Program-made: the position numbers and the translations under genes
NCBI GenBank assembly: GCA_963576735.1
Contig: OY755186.1
Location: 15,797,970-15,861,969, forward strand
Source of the DNA: Bedellia somnulentella
Taxonomy: Eukaryota; Arthropoda; Insecta; Lepidoptera; Bedelliidae
Length of the DNA stretch: 64,000 nucleotides
Direction of reading: 5' to 3'
Notes under the pieces: generated by a model
Seen by the model: the letters and a program-made list of their open reading frames with translations, nothing else
The model's database searches: none
Told to the model about the DNA's origin: nothing
In this document: piece by piece, positions 43,298-54,823 of the stretch
Numbering within the stretch: position 1 is the first letter of the stretch
How the letters are laid out: every line of letters starts with the position of its first letter

Positions 43298-43440
43298 CAA
43301 ACCCACACGGAAGAGTCATAGCATGATTCGTCATGCTACATTGATATCCGTAAAAAGCAATAAGCAAATGAAAGCCACATCATGCCCCTTATTATCAGGG
43401 TACACTGTCTAGACAAACATGGGTACTCCAAACCCAAGAT
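43298..43440 (-). mobile_element. Family B SINE fragment, diverged
   Basis: Scattered matches in order: AACCCACACGGAAGAGT, GCCCCTTATTATCAGGGTACACTGTC and ACATGGGTACTC. Orientation is uncertain because of the divergence. Confidence 0.35.
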
Positions 43441-43455
43441 AGATAATATATCATT

Positions 43456-43701
43456 GCTGTGTAGTGTCGGCATAGAATAACACTACCCCATTTCTTCCGG
43501 TGGGTGAACGTAAGAGGCGACTAACGGATTTGGAGCTTTTAAGGGATTTTTGGACGATGTGGTTGGAGACCCATCACCGAAAACCTTTATTTTAACATCT
43601 TTTCCCCACTAAAATTTCCAAACGTGGCTGAGGAATTTCCAATTCCTTAGCTCTGGCTACCCCTTCTAGGGATTTATAGCCGTGAGCATATGTATGTATG
43701 T
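43456..43701 (+). mobile_element. Family A retroposon copy, full length
   Basis: Complete plus copy flanked by ATAATATATCAT. Confidence 0.92.
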
Positions 43702-43829
43702 ATTTATAATATATCATGCGATGTGCCTTTTTCAGAAACAATCAAGAAATAATATATAAAGCCAATGTAGATGATAATGTCAAGGACCACAGGACATTTA
43801 TATAAAAAAAGTGTGAAGAATATTAATGC

Positions 43830-44254
43830 CTCTTACGTACACCCACCGGCAGAAATGGGGTAGTGTTATTCTAAGCCGACACTACACAGCTAACGGTGTT
43901 GGGGCTTTTAAGGGATTTTTGGACGATGCGGTTGGAGACCCATCACCAACAACCTTTATTTTGCCATCTTTTCCGCACTCAACTTTCCAAAAGTGACTGA
44001 GAAATTTCTAGTTCCTTGGCTCTGGCTACCCCTTCTAAGGATTTATAGCCATGTGTTAAGCCGCACTATCATAACATAGTGCTGCGCCTTTCCCACTTGT
44101 AATGCCCAATTATTCAAATGATCACAATTAATACAGAACTTGAAGAGAACACAAGCGTCTTTTATTCCCTCCTGAAAACGGAACCTCCCGGACCCCTGGA
44201 CGTCGGCACCTTACCAGCTCTACGAGTAATCACCATGAGTATATGTATGTATGT
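43830..44254 (+). mobile_element. Family A copy with 5' inversion, split by a solo LTR
   Basis: 43830-43890 is the head in minus orientation (GCCTCTTACGTAC...CCGACACTACACAGC). From 43891 the rest follows in plus orientation (TAACGGTGTTGGGGC...). The two parts meet within three bases of the same position of the element. AATATTAATGC (43819) and AATATAAATGC (44255) are the target duplication with one mismatch. The solo LTR interrupts it at CCATG. Confidence 0.82.
44054..44232. mobile_element. Solo LTR, 179 bp
   Basis: Begins TGTTAAGCCG, ends GAGTAATCA, and is flanked by CCATG at 44049-44053 and 44233-44237. TG...CA ends with a 5-bp duplication are the established mark of an LTR retrotransposon. 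No internal region or second LTR, so it is a solo LTR left by recombination. The short length would suit a Copia-type element, but this is a guess. Confidence 0.8.
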
Positions 44255-44261
44255 AATATAA

Positions 44262-44352
44262 ATGCATACAAAAGATTGATGAATGTTAATGAAGCCTGAC
44301 AAGTTTGCAGGATCGTACAAAGTAGCGACCCATAGTCTCAGCCTTCCCCAAT
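44262..44352 (+). mobile_element. Family D LINE C-terminal fragment, diverged
   Basis: AAAAGATTGATGAATGTTAA, TTTGCAGGATCGTACAAAGT and CTTCCCCAATAG follow the family D sequence in plus orientation, with in-frame breaks. Confidence 0.65.
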
Positions 44353-44877
44353 AGTAGATTAAGCAGGTTTACTGCTAGTTAAGATTCACGGCTGCACACA
44401 ATAGCCATTCAATATTAATTGGCCACAAATTAACACTTTGACATCTCAATTTAAGTGCACAAGTGACGGGCATGTTGTGTCATAAATCAATTTAACCCTA
44501 CATTGCCGCTAATACAACGCATCCGCCCTCAGGTTCTATTAATTTTCGATTGGGTCTCACAGACCCGTCGGTTCAGTAGCTAATAGATTGATTGATTTAT
44601 TAGGCGAAACTAACTTATCTTTAAAAACGCATCGGATATTGATTTCGTCACTTTAATTTTGTATATTTTATTTGATTTGTATGTTATGGATGTCCTTTAG
44701 ATTTCATATAGATTGATTGCCCTCTTTGTGGATCATCCGCGCCTTCGGGTTTAGAAACGGGTTGCCTAATATCTATTACTTGGACGTCGGTCGTCATAAA
44801 TACATACGAGTACATAGCATACAGAGAGGGGTTAAAATTCACGCAACATCACAAGCTCCACCAACAACCTTTAATTG

Positions 44878-45144
44878 TACATACATACATACATATACTC
44901 ACGGCTAAAAATCCCAGATGGGGTAGCCAGAGCTAAGGAATGAAAAATACCTCAGCCACTTTTAGAAAGTTGAGTAGGGAAAAGATGGTAAAATAAAGGT
45001 TGTTGGTGATGGGTCTCCAACCGCATCACCCAAAATTCCAATAAAAAGCCCCAATACCCTTAGTCGCCTCTTACGTACACCCACCGGAAGAAATAGGGTG
45101 AAGTGAGGATGGAGAAGTGCTATTCTAAGCCGACACTACACAGC
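44878..45144 (-). mobile_element. Family A retroposon copy, full length
   Basis: Complete minus copy with a ~20-bp insertion near the head (GGTGAAGTGAGGATGGAGAA). ACCTTTAATTGTA flanks both sides. Confidence 0.92.
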
Positions 45145-45146
45145 TA

Positions 45147-46860
45147 CACACCTTTAATTGTAAATGTGCGTTATCCCCGTAATGTTTATGGAATTGGCAA
45201 AGCATGAAATTCTCGTCCAATATTTTTCTAGCAGTCTAAGTGACTGAAGTAAGAAATACAGTATTTATTGTCTCACACTGTCTCCATGTCTTTAAACTTA
45301 TTGTAGTACTTCATAACTGTGATTTAAGACTAATCTCCGTTATAATTAAACACATTGAACCCTTCACACGTCAATCAAACTAAGTAGGAACATGTTGTAC
45401 ATTTCATCTAATCAAATAGTGTTTGCATTGGAGTAGGACAGAATGACATTTCCGTTAAAACAAACCAGATGGCGAGTCTTAGATAGATTAACCTAAATTA
45501 TCGTAGTTTCATGCGCAAAATACTCCAGGGACATTTAAATTTTAAATTTATGGATGAAGTACGTAATTTGCAATGTATTTCAAAGGAAATTTGCGAATCT
45601 GGGGAGTGTTACCTTAAAATTAAGTAACTAATAAAAGTAATCTCATTTTGGCTATGGCTTACATTGTTACCGCTAGTTGAGTCTTCTTTCTTGGATAAGG
45701 ACGCAGCTGTGTGTGATATTATTAGTGTTAGTAATTATATTTGATCACCATTATTTGTAAGGGGAATAATATATTTCCTTAGATTATTATTAAATTTATC
45801 GTATAGCTAAATGGTGTTCGTAATATGACTATCTATTTTGTTTGTCAGTTTTCAACTTTTCTTTTAAATAAGAGGTAGTCATAGTCAGTGTTCAGAGTAC
45901 CCACGTTTTGCTTGGACAGTGATAATCAGCGTATATATTGATAGAATACCTTAAAGTTGTATATAATCATTCCTCTTTTTCATAATCCTAGAAGTTACTG
46001 ACTTAGATAAAAGTGATCTAACTTTCCAACCACAAAACACAGGAACAAAAATTCTATAAAACCTTACCTTTCTACCACTTTCTCACTGCTCTTTCCCTAA
46101 ATTATTCCTTACATATATCAATCTTCGTACAAAACGTTAAAACAAAACCACGTTTTACATTCACATCGCTCCGTTACACGTGAAAGTTCATTCATCAACA
46201 CTCAAAGGTCGCTGGTACACCCAAACTAGACAAATTACTTAAAATGGAGCGTCCAATTTATCAGTCCTCAGCAACGAACGGGGCATGACTCGACAAACAG
46301 TATTATCGATAGACTAATATGCACGTTTTGTTTGGTTTGTGGTGTAACAGGGTTTTTGGAATTTTACGTACTTAAAGATACTTGAGCTTTTTGTCATAGC
46401 TTTATTTAAAAGTTCGGTACTTATATATACAAAATGGACACAATACTTGAGCTTAAATTTCATGTTTCTGTAAGTTTATTTAATTTCCAGTCTAAGTGTT
46501 TTGTGTAAAGTAACAAATGTTCAATAATGTCTTTCTCATTCTTTACTTAGTTGGTGAAAAAACGTGGGCTTGACCAATGTTCTGTCGATACCAAATGTTC
46601 TAATTTCAGTAATGATTAAGACGAAGACGCGGATTTAGAAATTATGATATTGACTTTTAGCTGACTGGAATGTGACATGAACTGATCCCAGTTATAATTT
46701 ACAAGCGAAATTCCTGGTTGATAAGTAAAATATATGATGGATGATGTCTTGTACTAGGAAGGGACTCGCTTTAGTTATCAGTTGCTACTTTATTGTATGT
46801 TGTAAATTAATAAAGAAGTTGTATTTAGGAGCGCGGTGTTTGAAGTAAATTTGATATATT
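45147..46860. other. 1.7 kb with no gene seen; one family B scrap
   Basis: GTGTTCAGAGTACCCACGTT and TTGCTTGGACAGTG at 45888-45926 match the middle of family B in minus orientation. Nothing else recognised. Confidence 0.4.
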
Positions 46861-46874
46861 GATCTAAATAGTGA

Positions 46875-47107
46875 GTTGTGTAGTGTCGGCTTAGAATAGC
46901 ACTACCCCGTTTCTTCCGGTGGATGTACGTAAAAGGCGACTAACGGACTTGGGGCTTTTTAAAGGATTTTTGGGCGATGCGATTGGAGACCTATCACCTT
47001 TATTCTACCATCTTTGCCCCACTCAACTTCCAAAAGTGGCTGGGGAATTTCTAATTTCTCAGCTCTGGCTCTTTTAGAGATTTGTAGCCGTGAGTATATG
47101 TATGTAT
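46875..47107 (+). mobile_element. Family A retroposon copy, slightly shortened
   Basis: GTTGTGTAGTGTCGG to GAGTATATGTATGTATG, flanked by GATCTAAATA at 46861-46870 and 47108-47117. Confidence 0.92.
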
Positions 47108-47209
47108 GATCTAAATAAGATCGCAATAAGTAAATAATTTAATAAAAAACAGTTAATATTTTCAAGAAGGGAAAATCAAATATATAGGTCCCGACCAAAA
47201 ACCTATGGT

Positions 47210-48120
47210 TAATAAAGCTATTAATAGTATCAGAAAGACTTTCTATTCAAATTAGCTCCCGTTAAAAATACATTTTAGAGAAATTCTCTTATACACCGAG
47301 AAAAAAATCGCATTAACATTAAAATCCATACCAAATAGAAACGATTCCCGTTACAAAATCCCATTCTAGTAAACACTGGTTCCGCACACACTGTTATGGA
47401 CGCATATTAAGTTGTGTAAACAGTTTTGTTTGACATTCGGTTTGGTCCGGGCGGTAAATATGGAAATATTTATGGCGCGGTCTAATAGACCTGTCACAGT
47501 GTTATAGGGTTTCATATATTATTCTAAATAAGACGGCAATTATCAATGAATAAAATATGTAAAAAATCTAATAATTTCACGTGCAACAAGTTTTCTGCTC
47601 AAAAACCATAGAACTTTCGTAAAAACCGTTTCTCGCTACATCTTTTTAAAAAAAATAACGCTTTCTTAACCATACAGAATAAATGTCATTACCGTCGGAA
47701 AATACTTTTCTAGTAAACAGTGTTATGGGCTCATATTAAGTCCGTTTGATATGGTTTGGCCCGCGCGGTAAATATGGAAATATTTGTGGCGCGGTGTAAT
47801 AGACCCGTCGCGGTGTTATGGGGTTTCATATGTTGTTATAAATAAGACGTCAGTTATCGATTAATATAAAATGTATTAATATCTAACGTACAACAATGCT
47901 CAAAATACATAGACTTCCCGTAAAAAAAACCTGTATTAGAGAAATTCTCTTATCACTATACCTTAGAAAAAAATTGCCTTAAAAATTTCATGCTAGTAAA
48001 CAGTGTTATGGACGCATATTAAGTTGTGTTTCGTTTGATATTCGGTTTGGTCCGCAACGTAAATATGGAAATATTTATGGCGCGGTGTAATAGACCTGTC
48101 GCGGTGTTATGGGGTTAAAC
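47210..48120. repeat. Tandem repeat, three units of ~290-315 bp
   Basis: GTAAATATGGAAATATTT recurs near 47453, 47768 and 48059. Around it come CTAGTAAAC, GTTATGG[G/A]C[G/T]CATATTAAGT, TCGGTTTGGTCC, GGCGCGGTGTAATAGACC and GGTGTTATGGGGTT in the same order, and upstream TAGAGAAATTCTCTTA in units 1 and 3. Unit 2 is the most diverged. Confidence 0.8.
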
Positions 48121-49497
48121 GTTAGTAATGTGGTCGCGACGGGATTTTGTTTTGGTTATTTTAGATTTAAATTGTAGGGTTTTGGGAACCTTTGTCATGT
48201 ATAATGTCTTGTGAAAGTAGATAGTTTAAATCTGATTACTTTTGACTGATGAAATAAAAATAACGTAAGTCAGTACTTCGAGTTACAAACATAGTAAAAA
48301 TATTTTTAGCAGGCAACAAGTATGTTGACTTGATATCATTAGTAGAAGATCTAGCTTTTACAAAGGCTTTGGAACTATCAGCATAGAATATTTTACATGC
48401 TTGTTCCTATTATTAGACTAACTTAAAAATATTTAGGCGTTGTATGATTTAAAAGACAATATTTTTTATTCCCCGTTCTATAAACTTAAAAGAAATATTT
48501 CTACTCTCTGCAAAATTGAGAACAAATTCAAACAAACGCACATTAAAACCTTCTTATCGCGTACCACACAAAATTTACTCACAACCTTTGATACTTCATT
48601 TGAATAAGAATCAAATTGCGAAACCATGGCTACTGTCCCGGGGCCTTCTTAAGGTTATGTGTTTGTAAATGTCATTTTTATCTATTCGGCTGTGATCAAT
48701 AATGCGAACAGATAAAAACACAATGCAGAGATAGGTTGGATCGCCTCCAGGCATTTAAGGACGGCACGTTTGATGTTTGTGCAAAAAAAATGGTGGTAGG
48801 GCTGCCACGTGAAAGTTTTTTTTTGTTTTATAGGTAGTTAGATTTTTGGTGATGATTTTATACACTGGGAATCATCATGATAACATGAATATACAAGCGT
48901 TATAAAAAATAATTTTTGTAATCTTTTTGTTGACTAAAACTAATTAAATGTAATTTGATTCGAAATTTTACAGTTGCATTATGTATTTCTAAGGCTTACA
49001 TTAAATTAATTTTAGGACGATTTGGCTGAAAACCCATCACAGCTATCTTTACTTTTCAAACTATTCCCCACAAAATTTCCAAAAACGTTTGTATGAGTAT
49101 GAATATCAATTTAAAAAGAAAGATTTTCAAAAGAAATATGTTATTTAAATGTGTTTTGTATTGTTTTATTTCAAAATTGTATGTATGTTTTATTGTTTTG
49201 GGACTAGGCCAAGTTCGAGCAAGCACTAATCATTGGCTTCGTTGTCTTGTTTGTGTTGGTTCGTAATAATCAAAACATGATCTATTGGTAGTCTAAATCT
49301 AATAATATTGCAAGTAATAATCCGACAGCTGATTATAACAATTTTATGTATAGAAAGAAAGCCATAAATAATTCAAAATCAAAAATTCAGCAATAAGTAT
49401 TAGCTACCCTTGAGGTTCATCTTAAAATAAATCAAATGATACAAAAATAAAGTGTGTTTATGCAAATATTGTGTTTAAATATATCAGCAACACCAAC
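48121..49497. other. No gene seen; one decayed family A fragment
   Basis: At 49010-49105 TAGGACGATTTGGCTGAAAACC and AAACTATTCCCCACAAAATT look like an eroded plus-strand family A middle. The rest is unassigned. Confidence 0.4.
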
Positions 49498-49625
49498 CCG
49501 TGTCGCTCCGAAGGGGCTCGAAAATTTCTAGCTAGGGTCAAAAGCACCCCTCGCTAGGGGTTGAGGGTTGAGCCTTCAAAGGTAACTGTATGAAACTCGA
49601 ATTTCCAACCCCACCTGTCCTAAGG
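49495..49625. other. GC-richer block of unknown nature
   Basis: CCGTGTCGCTCCGAAGGGGC and CACCCCTCGCTAGGGGTTGA stand out in composition from the surrounding AT-rich DNA. The second forms a small hairpin (CCCCT-CGCT-AGGGG). No family match found here. Confidence 0.25.
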
Positions 49626-49997
49626 TTTGTTTTTATTTTACTCTCTCAATTAATTTATTCGGATATTTTCTACGTTTATTAAATTTCACATTATTAAAAA
49701 GTTGTTTTTCTTTTTCGCCGTTTAGAAAATTGGGGCTCTACATTTTCGGGGATATGAGAATTTATTAAAAATTATAATAAAGATACTCTTTATTTCATTA
49801 GGTAAATGCTTGTTAGATTACTATAGACGGTATGCTTATCACATCATTAAAATATAATTATTTAGCCTGGATGGTTGCCTTTATTCATAAACTTAATAGA
49901 GTGCGTAAACTTTCTGAGCAAAATTTGGTTAGGTATAAAAGTTATTTGTGAGTTGAAAAGCTTGCTAGTAAACAATTACCACTTTTCGATTTCTGAA

Positions 49998-50216
49998 GAA
50001 CATACATATACTTACGGCTACAAATCCAAAAAAAACCAGCGCTTCTTATTAAGGCGTTATTGGGCAACTTTCGGAAGTTAAGTGGGAAAATATTTTTAGT
50101 CCTAGGTCTTCAGACACATCGCGCAAAAATCAACTTAAACTCTTACAAGACCCAAGTGCACGACGACGTGCAAAGACGAAGTGGGTCAGTGATATTCTAA
50201 GTTGATACTACACATA
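49998..50216 (-). mobile_element. Family A copy, old and diverged
   Basis: ACATACATATACTTACGGC, CTTTCGGAAGTTAAGTGGG and GATATTCTAAGTTGATACTACAC in order. Confidence 0.65.
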
Positions 50217-50227
50217 TAATTATAAGT

Positions 50228-50252
50228 TATATATATATATATATATATATAT
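50228..50252. repeat. (TA)n microsatellite
   Basis: Uninterrupted TA dinucleotide run. Confidence 0.9.
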
Positions 50253-50529
50253 GTGTTTTCATACGTGCCACTTCGTAACGTCTAATATCTTAAACATATA
50301 AATAAATTAGTCTCGTTGATGATAAAATGAGTCGGTAACCGCAGTACGCGCCGCCCATTTTAATTTGTCTTTGAAGTCGACTGTAATTATCATTTAACAG
50401 ACTTAATGAATTTAGGGATTGTAATATAACTGGATAACGTGACGGCAATTTCAAAACGGCCTTGTTTATGTCTGTTACGTTTGGGATGAAAATGTATGAA
50501 AATCGGAGATCGGCTATATATATAACTTA

Positions 50530-50776
50530 TATACATACATACATATACTCACGGCTTTAATTCCCTTGAAGGGGTAGCCAGAGCCAAGGAATTATAAATT
50601 CCTCAGCCACTTTTGGAAGTTGAGTGGGGAAAAGGCGGTAAAATAAAGGTTTTGGGTGATGGGACTCCAACCGCATCGCCCAAAAATCCAATAAAAAGTC
50701 CCAATATCCTTAGTCGCCTTTTACGACACCCGTGGGTAGAAAGGGGTAGCGACATTCTAAGCCGGCACTACACGGC
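50530..50776 (-). mobile_element. Family A retroposon copy, full length
   Basis: Complete minus copy; head side carries third-subfamily bases (GACACCCGTGGGTAG), body is first-subfamily, so it looks mosaic. Confidence 0.88.
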
Positions 50777-51086
50777 GAATGCTTTAAACAATCCTTACAA
50801 ATGAGTACAATTAAATAAATCACTTTTATTTTTCGAATACACCAAGCTTATGAGCCCACAAATTATTTAACTTCAATTACACGCAATTAAATTTAATTTA
50901 CTACAACAACCGAAGGATTAAACGAGCTTTCTCTATTTTATTATGGCGTTTTAATAAAAGGGAGAGCTTTTGATATATGGATGTCGTTTCAGTTAAGATT
51001 TAGTACAGTCAACTGGATAAATGACTTACTAGGCGTTTGCCAAACACTTTTGTACTAAAATTGTTATAACTTAATTAGATTATTTT

Positions 51087-51332
51087 GCCGTGTAGTGTCG
51101 GCTTAGAATAGCACTACCCCGTTTCTACCGATGGGTGTACGTAAGAGGCGACTAACGGTATAGGGGCTTTTAAGGGAGTTTTGGGCGATGCGGCTGGAGA
51201 CCCATCACCAACAACCTTTACTTTACCATCTTTTCCCCACTCAATTTTTAAAGTGGCTGAGGAATTTCTAATTCCTTAGCTCTGGCTACCCCTTCTTGGG
51301 ATTTATAGCCGTGAGTATATGTTATGTTATGT
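51087..51332 (+). mobile_element. Family A copy with TTATG tail
   Basis: Complete plus copy flanked by TTAATTAGATT. Its tail reads GAGTATATGTTATGTTATG, i.e. the family B repeat unit. Confidence 0.92.
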
Positions 51333-51629
51333 TAATTAGATTCAGGAGTAAATAAATGTCTTTATTTTTGTTGAGATTGTCGGAATGTGTGTCTTATACT
51401 TGTGTTTTACAATATTATATTATTATAGTATTAAATTCGCCTTATTTGTTCAACTAAAACAAAAGTTAGAAAAGGGAAATGGCTGGCATAGTATCAGCAG
51501 CACATTACCTTAAGTGATCCAACAAACATTGCCTTTCTAAATAAATAAATACAATTTTGGACGGACAACCACATTACACAGTGACACAAGAATTTGGTAT
51601 ATTTAAAAATAAGCTCATACACTTATTCA

Positions 51630-51797
51630 ATACTATAAATCCTGAAAAGGGGTAGCCAGAGCTTTGGAATTAGTAATTAAGGAGGTTGCCAACCTCATCA
51701 CCGAACAATTACTTAAAAGGCTCTACTCCTAAGTTGCCACTTGCGACACTTTCAGGAAAAATGGGATAGCGCTATTCTAAGCCGACAATTTAGAGCT
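51630..51797 (-). mobile_element. Family A copy, old with internal deletion
   Basis: ATCCTGAAAAGGGGTAGCCAG at the tail side and CTATTCTAAGCCGACAATTT at the head side. Confidence 0.65.
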
Positions 51798-52444
51798 AAA
51801 ATATATTTGTAGTCTCAAATAAACCACTAGCCTCCTATTACAGCATAAGGCATTTTAACCTCCACAGTAACTTAGTCTGGTGTTTACCTTTATTTGCGGT
51901 GTTCTGTACACCCAAAGTAATGCAAACACACCGGTGCATTGATTGAGATATACTGACTAGGAAATGTAGATGACGCATCTAGTTTTCTAGATGTTGTTGG
52001 CAATAGTCTTGAGTTTTCTTCGTATCGATACAACTATCGTCAGCATAAAAGTTGGCATCAATAATGAAATTAATCGCATCAATCGTGATAAGTGCCTTAA
52101 TAATTTTGTATTTCAAACCAACGAAATTTATTAGTATGGTAACTTTAAAAGTGAAAAATTAACCTAATTAAAATCTTCTAATTTCAATCGATGTAATTTT
52201 AACTTGTAATAATATAATGGGAATTATTACTTACGAATTAATTAAGTAATATAAAAAACATTATTTTAATACGTTACTTAAAATTATACGTGTGTCTAAG
52301 GAGAATCACAGATTTTCATCACTTTTATGACCCCTCTTTATAATGAAAAATCGTCAGACAGTTTATACACTGTAATTATTTATGTACTTTAAATGTAGTA
52401 CTAAAACTGTTCGATGTAATTTTTTTAGTGCAAATAAGTGTTTT
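51798..52444. other. No feature seen
   Basis: AT-rich sequence; nothing recognised. Confidence 0.4.
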
Positions 52445-52632
52445 GCCGTGTAGTGTCGGTTTAGAATAGCACTAGCCCATTTCTGATTTTTGGGCGATGC
52501 GGTTGGAGACCCATCACCAACAACCTTTATTTTTACTCAAATTTCTATAAGTGGCTGAGGTATTTCTAATTCTTTAGCTCTGGCTACCCCTTCCTGGGAT
52601 TTATAGCCGTGAGTATATGTATGTATGTATGT
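52445..52632 (+). mobile_element. Family A copy with internal deletion
   Basis: Head (GCCGTGTAGTGTCGG) joined early to GATTTTTGGGCGATGCGG, then tail. Hairpin side resembles the copy at 121-368 (CCTGGGATTTATAGCC). Confidence 0.85.
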
Positions 52633-52980
52633 AAGTATTTATAACTACCCCTTTTACGCACATTTTAAGAAACACACATAAGCGTAGCCTGATTTAAATC
52701 ATTATTCCGCGTAATCAGATTTTCTACAGTATTAGATATCTGTTTAAACCACCCAACTCATTGGTAATGCTAAGACGAATTGTGTAAATATTAGAACACC
52801 CTAAGTAAGGGACGACTTGAATTAATACCCAGGTAATTTAGGGGGCTTTAACTCCTTAATTTGGTAGCTGGAATCTCAACAGATGTGCTCTGTCTTCAGG
52901 AAGGGTGGAGGTTTCCGATTTCGTTACCTGTAACAAAGATAATGATTTTATTAGTTTCAGTTTGTTTTTACGTTTAAGTT

Positions 52981-53148
52981 GTTGTGTAGGGTCAGCTTAT
53001 AATAGCACTAACCGATCTCGAGCCGTTGGTGCCATAGGAGTCTTATACTCCGGATTTTGGGGACTTTTTATTGGCGAAGTAAGTCACACATACACACTTC
53101 CAAAACTGGCATTTTTTTATAATTTATAGCTGCGACTATTATATGTAT
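52981..53148 (+). mobile_element. Family A copy, old and diverged
   Basis: TTGTGTAGGGTCAGCTTATA to TTTATAGCTGCGACTATTATATG. Confidence 0.6.
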
Positions 53149-53419
53149 TTTTAGCCATGGCATTATTATAGTTTCTCTGATTAATAAAAAAACATGAAAC
53201 TAAAAAGTTTTACTGAGGTAGTAATCTTAGATGAACACACTAAGTGAAAGACAAACTAAAGCCAAAACATGCCCTTGTATTTTGTGAACTTTAAAGCCCC
53301 CAAAAGAGTATTAATGTAAAGTAAAGTAGCATTAAGTATTAATAAGTTAAAATAATTCAGTGAAACACAACTACAACTGAAACAGAACAGGTTTAATGAT
53401 TGTCAATCAATGACATAAC

Positions 53420-53600
53420 AAAACCGAGTAAGTCTGCGTCGCGAAGTTTCAGCGGGTAGTTCGCAATTCGAACGTCAATTAGTCTCGCACTACCCGACAA
53501 TGCGGTTTCTCGAGACTATTCTTATTTGTCTTCGAAGCTTCTAGACTTGTCGCAGTATTGACTGGTGATTTAGTTCTGTGTTATGTGTGATAAATACGGA
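53420..53600. other. CpG-richer unique patch, possible promoter or 5' UTR
   Basis: GCGTCGCGAAGTTTCAGCGG, an inverted pair CGGGTAGT...ACTACCCG, and CTTCGAAGCTTCTAG. No open frame; a gene start is only a possibility. Confidence 0.2.
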
Positions 53601-53624
53601 AATATACGAGCGTAGTTTTTAACT

Positions 53625-53766
53625 CAGGGTTTTAAATACAAAAAGGGGTAGCTAGAACTTAAGAATGAGAAATTATTTAAAGAAAAGGTGTTTGTGATGG
53701 GCCTCTAACCCCATCAATCACTTAAAATAAATGGACTTTTGCTATTTAAGACCAACAATAAAGAGC
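53625..53766 (-). mobile_element. Family A copy, old and diverged
   Basis: TTTTAAATACAAAAAGGGGTAGC and TGTTTGTGATGGGCCTCTAACC, shortened. Confidence 0.55.
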
Positions 53767-53934
53767 ATATCTTTAATATATTCGTGCTACAGTGTGTGTA
53801 ACCAAAAATTCTGCAAACAACTTGATCCATTATTATGATCTACGTAATGTGTGCAGAATCAGTTAACCTGAATATAGGAAGTAAACTGCTTTTTAGCCAC
53901 CAATTAACGAAAATAACCCATTAATATACCAAAA

Positions 53935-53966
53935 AACGCATTAAAAGATTTTGTTGGGTCAGCTAG
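53935..53966 (+). mobile_element. Possible Helitron 3' terminus fragment
   Basis: TTGTTGGGTCAGCTAG|T matches the last bases of the Helitron at 4543-5324 (CGGGTCAGCTAG|T), but the terminal hairpin is not preserved. Confidence 0.3.
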
Positions 53967-53983
53967 TTATTTTGCATAATACA

Positions 53984-54060
53984 ATGTGTCAGCTTAGAAT
54001 GACACTTCTCCATCTCTTCTAAGACGTGGGTATCATACGAGGCGAGTAAGGGATCATAAA
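53984..54060 (+). mobile_element. Family A head fragment, diverged
   Basis: TGTGTCAGCTTAGAATGACAC, CGTGGGTATCATACGAGGCG. Confidence 0.55.
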
Positions 54061-54571
54061 TGATGTATGGGTGAATAAGGTTACTGAAGTAACAGATTGT
54101 TCAAGCGTTCTCCGTAAATGCTGATATTGAGAAATGATGCAAACCTACATTTTTGTTCACCAAATGTTTTTTCATAGACTTGATTTTCTTACAGTAAATA
54201 ACTTAAAACTATGTTAGAAACAACATGACTAAAGTAACGTAACAAAAACATCACAAACATATTTACAAATCCCTATCCTTTTTAATACATGGGGCATGGA
54301 AGGCGTAACAGTGTTTCATTAATTATTAATTTATTATGTTTAACAGTGTTTAACTATTTTATATCAGGCTCCATGTTTTTTTATATTTTTCTAGAAAAAA
54401 AAAACAGATATTATTCAGCATGTCTACTTATTTTTTATGGAGTATCAAATAAGGAAACATTAAAAATCATAGATTTTTCAAAACCCTAAAGCAAACATGT
54501 AGCCAAATCAGTTGCAACATTTTTTTTACATGCAACGTAAAATATACATCGCAGTATATTTAAATATATTA

Positions 54572-54823
54572 GTTGTGTAGTGTCGGCTTAGAATAGCACT
54601 ACCCCATTTCTTCCGGTGGGTGTACGTAAGAGGCGACTAGCGGTATTGGGGCTTTTTAAGGGATTTTTGGGCGATGCGGTTGGAGACCCATCACCAACAA
54701 CCTTTATTCTACCAACTTTTCCCCACTCAACTTCCAAAAGTGGCTGAGAAATTTCTAATTTCTCAGCTCTGGCTACCCCTTTAAGGGATTTATAGCCGTG
54801 AGTATATGTATGTATGTATGTAT
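54572..54823 (+). mobile_element. Family A retroposon copy, full length
   Basis: Complete plus copy flanked by TATATTTAAATAT (13 bp). Confidence 0.93.
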
